A stretch of DNA of 64,000 nucleotides from Agarivorans aestuarii (GTDB lineage Bacteria; Pseudomonadota; Gammaproteobacteria; Enterobacterales; Celerinatantimonadaceae): NCBI RefSeq assembly GCF_019670125.1, contig NZ_AP023033.1, positions 2,903,001-2,967,000 of the forward strand, given 5' to 3'. The notes under the pieces were generated by a model. The model was not told the origin of the DNA. It worked only from the letters and a program-made list of their open reading frames with translations, and did not search any database. The stretch's first letter is position 1. Each line of letters starts with the position of its first letter. A program made the position numbers and the translations under genes. This document shows positions 57,741 through 64,000 of this stretch, piece after piece.

Positions 57741-59396
57741 TTATTGGTCTAACGTTTTAAACTTTTCGCGTAAACGGTTACGGATTTGGATGGCTGCTAA
57801 GTTTAAGCCAATAATAACCGTTACCAATAAAAATGCCGTGGCGTACACCAAAGGTCGAGCTGCTTCTACGTTCGGGCTTTGGAAACCCACATCATAAATG
57901 TGGAAGCCTAAGTGCATGAACTTACGCTCTAGGTGAATGAACGGGAAGTTGCCATCAAGCGGTAATGTTGGTGCTAGTTTCACTACACCTACTAACATCA
58001 GTGGTGCTACTTCACCAGCTGCACGGGCTACCGCCAAAATAAGGCCAGTCATAATGGCTGGGCTAGCCATTGGAATAACAATACGCCACAGCGTTTCGGC
58101 TTTAGTTGCACCTAAGGCTAACGAGCCTTGACGCACCGCACTAGGAATACGCGACAAACCTTCTTCGGTAGACACAATCACCACTGGCAAAGTAAGAATT
58201 GCCAAGGTAAGGGCTGCCCAAATTACACCTGGTGAGCCAAAGGTTGGCGTAGGTAGTGACTCTTGATAGAACAAGGAGTCAATACTGCCACCTAGCATAT
58301 AAACAAAGAAACCTAAGCCAAATACACCGTAAACAATAGAAGGTACACCAGCTAAGTTAATTACCGCGATTCGTATTAAGCGAGTAAAGCTGTTATTGCC
58401 GGCATATTCGTGCAAGTAAATGGCAGCTACAACACCTAGTGGAGTAACAATAACGGCCATCAACATCACCATGAATACCGTACCAAAGATAGCTGGAAAT
58501 ACCCCGCCCTCGGTATTGGCTTCACGTGGCTCAGACACAATAAATTTAACCGCTTGGTGTCCCCAATGCCCTAGTTTTTGGAACCAGTTCATTTCATTTG
58601 GGAAGAACACATCCAATACATTATCCATTGGAATTGTCACCAACTCACCGCGCATATCACGGATAATCAGTTGGTCACGGCGTGCATCATCACGGTAAGC
58701 AAATAGCTGCTTCTCAAGTACCAAGTAGTCTTGATGCAATTGCTCGGCGTCGGCTTCAATACCAGCTAAGCGTTCAGGCGTTAGTTCATCAGCCAGCTCA
58801 TACTTGCGCTGCTTTAAACGTAAACGCTCTAGGCTGTAGTTAATGCCACCAATATCATGACGCTGCAGCGAGTCGGCTTGGTCAATAATGCCATTAGAGC
58901 GTTCTAACAACTCAAACAGCTTTTCGTGATCAGCATCATCAGCAGCATTAATGGTGGTGTCACCTTTAACAATACCTTCAACGTAACCGTAAAAGTTACC
59001 GTTGGTGCGACGCTCAACTACCGCCATACCTTTAGGCTGCTTCTTCGATAAGATTTCATTCTCGGTTAACCAACGAAAATCTAGATTTACGTATTCACGG
59101 TTACCGGTCTTAATCAAAAAGCGCTCTACAAAGTCGCCGTCTAAGCCTTCCAAATTTGCACCAGAGGCTTTTAAGCGCTCAATAGGCACAAGCTCGGTGT
59201 CATACAATTCGCCAATTACAGTTGTGGTTTCACCAAACTGTTTGACTTCCATTTCAAGTACAGGACTTGGCCAGAAATAGACCAGACCGCGTGCGGCAAT
59301 TAATAGCAGCAATCCAATCACTGCTACCAAGCTTATGCTTACCGCACCCGCTGTCATCCAAATCCACGGGTTACCTGATTTAAACCACTTATTCAT
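57741..59396 (-). CDS. pstA: Phosphate ABC transporter permease PstA (long form)
   Basis: Membrane subunit of the Pst system. Its 551 residues are nearly twice the usual 290. After one membrane helix (about 13-35), residues 36-285 form an extra, probably periplasmic region with a charged coiled-coil-like stretch (RLRLKQRKYELADELTPERL). The permease core from about 300 has the family motifs GVVAAIYLHEYAG, VPSIVYGVFGLGFFVYML and the EAA-like loop ALGATKAETLWRIVIP. Long PstA/PstC pairs occur in Vibrio and relatives. The role of the extension is not known to me. Confidence 0.93.
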   Translation of the reverse strand: MNKWFKSGNPWIWMTAGAVSISLVAVIGLLLLIAARGLVYFWPSPVLEMEVKQFGETTTVIGELYDTELVPIERLKASGANLEGLDGDFVERFLIKTGNREYVNLDFRWLTENEILSKKQPKGMAVVERRTNGNFYGYVEGIVKGDTTINAADDADHEKLFELLERSNGIIDQADSLQRHDIGGINYSLERLRLKQRKYELADELTPERLAGIEADAEQLHQDYLVLEKQLFAYRDDARRDQLIIRDMRGELVTIPMDNVLDVFFPNEMNWFQKLGHWGHQAVKFIVSEPREANTEGGVFPAIFGTVFMVMLMAVIVTPLGVVAAIYLHEYAGNNSFTRLIRIAVINLAGVPSIVYGVFGLGFFVYMLGGSIDSLFYQESLPTPTFGSPGVIWAALTLAILTLPVVIVSTEEGLSRIPSAVRQGSLALGATKAETLWRIVIPMASPAIMTGLILAVARAAGEVAPLMLVGVVKLAPTLPLDGNFPFIHLERKFMHLGFHIYDVGFQSPNVEAARPLVYATAFLLVTVIIGLNLAAIQIRNRLREKFKTLDQ

Positions 59397-59418
59397 CGGT
59401 TAGTTCCCATATCCCTAT

Positions 59419-61629
59419 TTACAGCGAGCTATATTTGTCGCGCAGACGTTGGCGCACAAATTCAGCAATGGTGTTAAATGCAAAGGTAAATACAAACAAT
59501 ACAAAGGCTGCTAAGAACAGCACTCGGTAGTGAGAGCTTCCCACTTCAGACTCTGGCATCTCTACCGCAATGTTTGCCGATAAAGTACGCATACCCTGGA
59601 AGATACTCCAATCCATCACTGGCGTATTACCGGTAGCCATAAGTACAATCATGGTTTCACCCACTGCGCGGCCAAGGCCCATCATTACCGCCGAGAAAAT
59701 GCCGGGGCTAGCAGTTAAAATCACCACTTTAGTTAAAGTTTGCCAAGGCGTAGCACCCAATGCTAAAGAGCCATTACTCAAGTGCTTAGGCACCGAGAAA
59801 ATAGCGTCTTCTGCAATAGAGAAAATCGTAGGAATAACTGCAAAGCCCATGGCTAAACCCACCACCATAGAGTTACGTTGGTCGAAGTTAATGCCTAGCT
59901 CATTGGTTAGGTATAAACGCGCATCACCGTCAAACATCCACTGCTCAAGCGCTGGGCTAATTTGAATACAGCCCCAGCCAATAAACAAAACAACTGGAAT
60001 AAGTACGATTGCATCCCAACCTTCAGGCAGCATTTGGCGTACTTTCTTGGGCATTTTTGACCAAGCAAAAGCAGTGAGCAAAAAGCCTACTGGCAGCAGC
60101 AACATAATGGCAATTACGCCAGGCAAGTTGTCTTCAATTAATGGCGCTAACCATAAACCCGCCAAAAAGCCCAAAATTACCGTGGGTAAAGCTTCCATAA
60201 TTTCTACGGTAGGCTTAACCACTTTGCGCAGTGGCGCTGACATAAAGTAAGCAGTGTAGATAGCCCCAGCTAAAGCAATAGGCGCTGCAAACAACATCGC
60301 GTAAAAAGCGGCTTTAATGGTACCAAAAGAAATTGGCACTAAGCTGAGCTTAGGCTCAAAGTCATCACTGGCTGAGGTTGATTGCCATACATATTGCGGC
60401 TCGGGGTAACCTTCGTACCAAATTTTGCTCCACAGAGCACGCCACGTTACTTCTGGGTGCTCGTTGTCTACGTGATAAAACTCAAGACCGTTTTCGGTCT
60501 CAGTTAGTAAACCACTAGCTCGCGGAGAAAAAGCTAAGCTAACGGCTTTAGTATCGGTCACCTCACGGACTAAACGGCCACCGCCTGTGGTGTGGAATAA
60601 GGTAATAGAACCATCTTCCCCACTTACAGCAAAGCCTTTACGGAAGTACTCAACACCAATTTCGTTTACTTTAGCGCCTGCATCAAACTCACGAATTTGC
60701 GTAAGCTTACGCACTCCATCTTTTGCTACGTCAAACCACTGGCTAATTTTGCCGTTGTCGTTTGCAACAATAAGAGAGCTAGCACCGGTTAGTAAGGCAA
60801 TATCAGTGACATTGCTGTCGGTACTATTAATAAAGTCCACTGAGTTTAAGCGAACGTTATCAATATCGGAGATATTGTAGTTAGCTAACTGGTTACCGTT
60901 ACGAATATATAAACGGCGTAAGTCTGGCGTTACCAAGATTTGATCGATGTTACTTGGCAAGCTAGGAATATCGGCCGTCTCGGGCAGCCATTCCAAAGAC
61001 TCATTAAACATGTCTTCTTCAGCTTCGTAACGAACCAACAAGCCTCGGCCATCGGCGGTTACCGCTGCTACAACTGCTGACTCTTCTTGACGCTCAAAGG
61101 CAAGCTGTTCAATTGCTTGTCCTTTTGGGTCAATAATCAAGGACTGTTCACCCATTGGGTAAGCAATGCCTGGCGTAATTAAACGCTTGTCGTTAGGGTA
61201 GCTAATACCAAACTTAGGTGAAACGATGTAAGCCAAGCCATCACCGGTACCGTAAGCCACCAAACCTTGGTTTGGCACTGTGCGGTCAGACGCAGTAATG
61301 TCTGCTTCAACTTGATAGTCTTGAAACTCGCGTTGGCTATCAATTAAGTTGAAAAAGCTTAACTGCCCGTCTTCATTGAAGCGATAAGCAATTTCGTTTT
61401 GCTCTTCAACACCAATAGCCACTGTGGCACTGCTATCTTGTAACGGAATGGTTTTAGATTTTTCTAAACTCGCGCCGTAGAAAATAGGTGCAACTACATA
61501 CAATAAATAGAAGAAAATTAAGATCAGTGCTAATAGAACAACAATCCCGCCAGCACTTACGCTGTAGCGGGTTAGTCGGTCCTTAATTAGCCGCTGAGCA
61601 CTACTATTAAATGACACTGACTGCGTCAT
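59419..61629 (-). CDS. pstC: Phosphate ABC transporter permease PstC (long form)
   Basis: Membrane subunit of the Pst system, 736 residues against the usual 310. A first helix (GGIVVLLALILIFFYLLYVV, about 27-46) is followed by a large region (about 50-425) with repeated beta-rich segments (NGKISQWFDVAKDGVRK, AVSGEDGSITLFHTTGGGRL) that suggest a beta-propeller. The permease core follows: TVEIMEALPTVILGFLAGLW, and the EAA-like loop SLALGATPWQTLTKVVIL. It is first in the operon behind a triple PhoB box. No pstS is present. Confidence 0.93.
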   Translation of the reverse strand: MTQSVSFNSSAQRLIKDRLTRYSVSAGGIVVLLALILIFFYLLYVVAPIFYGASLEKSKTIPLQDSSATVAIGVEEQNEIAYRFNEDGQLSFFNLIDSQREFQDYQVEADITASDRTVPNQGLVAYGTGDGLAYIVSPKFGISYPNDKRLITPGIAYPMGEQSLIIDPKGQAIEQLAFERQEESAVVAAVTADGRGLLVRYEAEEDMFNESLEWLPETADIPSLPSNIDQILVTPDLRRLYIRNGNQLANYNISDIDNVRLNSVDFINSTDSNVTDIALLTGASSLIVANDNGKISQWFDVAKDGVRKLTQIREFDAGAKVNEIGVEYFRKGFAVSGEDGSITLFHTTGGGRLVREVTDTKAVSLAFSPRASGLLTETENGLEFYHVDNEHPEVTWRALWSKIWYEGYPEPQYVWQSTSASDDFEPKLSLVPISFGTIKAAFYAMLFAAPIALAGAIYTAYFMSAPLRKVVKPTVEIMEALPTVILGFLAGLWLAPLIEDNLPGVIAIMLLLPVGFLLTAFAWSKMPKKVRQMLPEGWDAIVLIPVVLFIGWGCIQISPALEQWMFDGDARLYLTNELGINFDQRNSMVVGLAMGFAVIPTIFSIAEDAIFSVPKHLSNGSLALGATPWQTLTKVVILTASPGIFSAVMMGLGRAVGETMIVLMATGNTPVMDWSIFQGMRTLSANIAVEMPESEVGSSHYRVLFLAAFVLFVFTFAFNTIAEFVRQRLRDKYSSL

Positions 61630-61665
61630 ATATCCCTCACAATTTAATAGGTCTGGCGAAAGTAT

Positions 61666-61694
61666 ATGGCAGTTTTATGACAGTATTGTTACAG
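61666..61694 (-). promoter_or_regulatory. PhoB box with three half-sites before pstC
   Basis: On the minus strand CTGTAAC, CTGTCAT and CTGCCAT are spaced exactly 11 bases apart with AT-rich linkers. The last two form a near-consensus Pho box. It ends 37 bases before the pstC start, with TATTAA (61649-61644) as a possible -10 box. Confidence 0.9.
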
Positions 61695-61952
61695 GGTGAA
61701 ATACTAAAAAAAATGTCACAATTTGGTGGGATAAAAAACGTTCAGCAACTATCATTATCAGGTATGTGTTACATTTGTATGTATCTAATATTACAAAGAA
61801 ATTATATTGCATGCTTGGCTTGCTTTTTATCCAAGCGGGGCTTTAAGTATCTTCCTAATTACTTAAAAGCTATGCATACTTTAAACCCTCAGAAACATCG
61901 CTATTAGTTTGCTGTAATAAAACTAATGCGTGCAAGGCTATGGAGTAACAAG
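61695..61952. other. Divergent region between pstC and the GcvR-like gene
   Basis: Together with the Pho box this gap is 323 bases and holds no convincing gene. A 98-codon frame at 61611-61907 starts inside pstC and reads through the Pho box, so I reject it. The promoter of the plus-strand gene at 61953 should lie here. I could not fix it by eye. Confidence 0.5.
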
Positions 61953-62456
61953 ATGAAACAGCTCGTGGTAAGTGTCATTGGTAAAGATCGACCAGGCATC
62001 GTTGACCAATTATCCTCATTAGTCGTTCAGCACAAAGGCAACTGGTTAGCCAGCAGCCTAACTGAGCTAGCCGGCCAATTTGCAGGCATTCTGCACTTAG
62101 AAGTAGACGAGCAACACCTTGAAGCCCTAAGCCATGATCTACTTAATCAACAAAATCTACTGGTGAATATTGCCGAAGGCGATAGCAGTAATAATGAAGA
62201 CCACCAGCAAGTAGCTATTACCGTGACCGCCAATGACCGCGTGGGCATTGTACAAGAGGTGACCCAAGCACTTAATGCGCTGGGTGTAAGTTTAAGCGAA
62301 ATAAATACCCATGTTGCCAGCGCCCCCAACTGGGGAGGCCTTATATTTACCGCTAATCTCAGTGTGCCATGTGCCAACGACGAACAGTTGGGCACAATTC
62401 AAGAGTCTTTGGAATCATTAGCCGACGATCTAATGGTAGATATTGAACAAGACTAA
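61953..62456 (+). CDS. Two-ACT-domain protein, GcvR-like
   Basis: A 167-residue protein with two ACT domains: about 1-75 (QLVVSVIGKDRPGIVDQLSS) and 85-165 (VAITVTANDRVGIVQEVTQA). This is the layout of GcvR, the repressor partner of GcvA in glycine cleavage control, and the DRPGIV/DRVGIV motifs are the ligand loops. It is shorter than E. coli GcvR (190). I chose ATG 61953, with GGAG seven bases upstream; an earlier in-frame ATG at 61926 lacks one. It precedes ppk by 36 bases and may be co-transcribed. The target is unproven. Confidence 0.7.
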   Translation: MKQLVVSVIGKDRPGIVDQLSSLVVQHKGNWLASSLTELAGQFAGILHLEVDEQHLEALSHDLLNQQNLLVNIAEGDSSNNEDHQQVAITVTANDRVGIVQEVTQALNALGVSLSEINTHVASAPNWGGLIFTANLSVPCANDEQLGTIQESLESLADDLMVDIEQD

Positions 62457-62492
62457 TTCTCCACTTTAAGAAGTAAGTATCAAAGGTGAACA

Positions 62493-64000
62493 ATGAGCGA
62501 CAGTCTATATATAGAGAAAGAGTTAAGCTGGCTTTCGTTTAATCAACGAGTTTTGCAAGAAGCGCAAGACCATTCAGTACCGATTATCGAGCGAGTTCGA
62601 TTTTTAGGTATTTTTTCCAACAACCAAGATGAGTTTTATAAAGTAAGGGTTGCTGCACTAAAACGTCGAATTATCCTTAATGAGCTTAAATCCAAAGACG
62701 ATGGCTCAATTCAACTACTCAACGACGTACAAGCCAAGTTAGCAGAGCTGCAGCAAGACTTCGACGATACCTATCGCGAGATTATTCTTACCCTAGCGCG
62801 CCGTAATATCTTTTTGATTAACGAAGATCAACTGAGCGAAAATCATCAAAACTGGGTAAGAAAATACTTTAAAGACAAAGTATTGCGTCATATTACGCCA
62901 ATAGTATTAACCAAACGTACCGACTTAGTTCGCTTTTTAAAAGACGAATACACCTACCTTGCGGTAGAAGTAAAAAAAGCAGATAAAGAAAGCCACCTAT
63001 TGATTGAGATCCCAACCGACAGCTTACCGCGTTTTGTGGTACTGCCGCCCGATGGCTCAAAAACCCGTAAAACCTTAATCATTTTGGATAACATCATCCG
63101 CTTCTGTTTAGATGATTTGTTACGAGGTTTTTACGAATACGATTCCGTTGCGGCCTACTCAATCAAGATGACTCGAGATGCCGAGTACGATCTTACAGAC
63201 GAAGTAGACCAAGGCCTGCTAGAAAAAATGTCTGAGGGTATTAAGCAGCGTTTAACCGCCGAACCAGTGCGCTTTGTTTACGATCGAGAAATGCCCAACA
63301 GCATGGTGAAGCGTTTAAGTAAAATGCTGCACATTTCTAAACTTGACCACAGCGTAAGTGGTAGCCGCTACCATAACTTTAAAGACTTCATTGGTTTTCC
63401 AAATGTGGGCAGAAAGTACTTAGAAAACCCTAAGCTGCCTGCTCTGAACTGCCGTGACTTCGACAGCTTTGATACGGTATTTAATGCCATTAGCGCGCGG
63501 GATATTCTGCTCTACTACCCTTATCATAAATTCCGTTATATTTCGGAGTTTGTACGCCAAGCGTCTTTTGACCCCAAAGTCACCAGCATCAAAATCAATA
63601 TCTACCGCGTGGCGAAAAAGTCTCACTTAATGAACTCACTAATTGATGCCGCTAACAATGGCAAACGAGTTACAGTAGTTATTGAACTGCGCGCTCGTTT
63701 TGATGAGGGAGCTAATATTGGCTGGGCGCAAATGCTTACAGATGCTGGGGTAAAAGTAGTATTTGGCGTACCTTCGCTAAAAGTGCACTCAAAGCTCCTT
63801 TTAATCACCCGCAAAGAAGACGACCAAAGGGTGTATTACAGCCACATTGGCACTGGCAACTTTCACGAGAAAACGGCCAAAATTTATACCGATTTTGCGT
63901 TGTTCACCAAAAACCAAGAAATTGGCCAAGAAGTAGAAAACGTATTTAGTTTCATTCAAAAGCCTTATCGACGCTTTAAATTCCAACACCTTATTGTTTC
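62493..64000 (+). CDS. ppk1: Polyphosphate kinase 1 (C-terminus cut by window edge)
   Basis: Makes inorganic polyphosphate from ATP. The frame opens at ATG 62493 (AAAGGTGA upstream) and runs 502 codons to the window edge. The N-terminal domain has MSDSLYIEKELSWLSFNQRV and FLGIFSNNQDEFYKVRVAAL. The catalytic part includes TSIKINIYRVAKKSHLMNSL and VHSKLLLITRKE, where His432 should be the phosphohistidine (E. coli His435), then SHIGTGNFHEKTAKIYTDFA. About 190 residues are missing. Location beside pst and phoU fits phosphate metabolism. Confidence 0.96.
   Translation, partial: MSDSLYIEKELSWLSFNQRVLQEAQDHSVPIIERVRFLGIFSNNQDEFYKVRVAALKRRIILNELKSKDDGSIQLLNDVQAKLAELQQDFDDTYREIILTLARRNIFLINEDQLSENHQNWVRKYFKDKVLRHITPIVLTKRTDLVRFLKDEYTYLAVEVKKADKESHLLIEIPTDSLPRFVVLPPDGSKTRKTLIILDNIIRFCLDDLLRGFYEYDSVAAYSIKMTRDAEYDLTDEVDQGLLEKMSEGIKQRLTAEPVRFVYDREMPNSMVKRLSKMLHISKLDHSVSGSRYHNFKDFIGFPNVGRKYLENPKLPALNCRDFDSFDTVFNAISARDILLYYPYHKFRYISEFVRQASFDPKVTSIKINIYRVAKKSHLMNSLIDAANNGKRVTVVIELRARFDEGANIGWAQMLTDAGVKVVFGVPSLKVHSKLLLITRKEDDQRVYYSHIGTGNFHEKTAKIYTDFALFTKNQEIGQEVENVFSFIQKPYRRFKFQHLIV

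Noticed and set aside
61611-61907. 98-codon plus-strand frame upstream of the GcvR-like gene
   Set aside because: It begins inside pstC on the opposite strand and passes through the Pho box; no ribosome site or family resemblance.

Overview
The window reads as a chromosomal segment of a motile marine gammaproteobacterium of the Alteromonadales/Vibrionales type. I infer this from gene order and protein character: one large polar-type flagellar/chemotaxis block with FlhF, FlhG, ParC and ParP, a class Ia ribonucleotide reductase, a UbiG/GyrA neighbourhood, a dGTPase of the Shewanella/Vibrio type, and long-form PstC/PstA. An Agarivorans-like genus would fit, but I cannot prove genus from sequence alone. 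Nearly all DNA is coding and looks vertically inherited. No tRNA, rRNA, CRISPR array, prophage or intact insertion sequence was seen. One small MITE-like element is present.

Layout. (1) 1-1790, minus strand: ccmA-ccmB-ccmC (ccmC cut by the window edge), the start of a System I cytochrome c maturation operon. (2) 2104-29866, minus strand: a continuous flagellar and chemotaxis block, read from high to low coordinates as fliEFGHIJ, fliK, fliLMNOPQR, flhB, flhA, flhF, flhG, fliA, cheY, cheZ, cheA, cheB, motC, motD, parC, parP, cheW and a DUF2802 gene. Sigma-54-type promoters with exact GG-N10-GC spacing lie before fliE, fliK and flhA. (3) 29939-33602: two c-di-GMP-related EAL proteins, one with a periplasmic-binding sensor and one with an HDOD domain. 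(4) 33761-40080, minus: aroA, hisC and serC (read serC-hisC-aroA), then gyrA. (5) 40286-45726, plus: ubiG, a HAD phosphatase, and nrdA-nrdB-yfaE. (6) 45965-53633: two poorly known proteins, metR (minus), alaA, dgt, an FNR-box-controlled CBS-domain protein, a candidate small RNA, an alpha/beta hydrolase and acpH. (7) 53637-53830: a 194-bp inverted-repeat element inserted at the acpH stop codon. (8) 53912-55222, minus: aceA, with a very long upstream region carrying PsrA-like palindromes. (9) 56167-61629, minus: phoU-pstB-pstA-pstC behind a triple PhoB box. (10) 61953-64000, plus: an ACT-domain GcvR-like protein and the 5' part of ppk.

How the genes work together. Regions 2 and 3 encode export gate, basal body, C-ring, hook-length control, stator, polar placement and chemotaxis signalling, with two adjacent EAL proteins that may tune motility through c-di-GMP. 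Regions 9 and 10 join phosphate uptake to polyphosphate synthesis. The nrd genes and the dGTPase both act on dNTP pools, from opposite directions.

Most notable observations: a recurring acidic D/E-E-[IF]-x-x-L-L peptide in FliM, CheZ (related form), CheA (three copies in place of an evident P2 domain) and FliH (a 43-residue tandem duplication); a candidate intergenic RNA with three stem-loops, an intrinsic terminator and a CRP-like site; the MITE with a 6-bp target duplication; and the FNR, PhoB, PsrA and NrdR-type operators.
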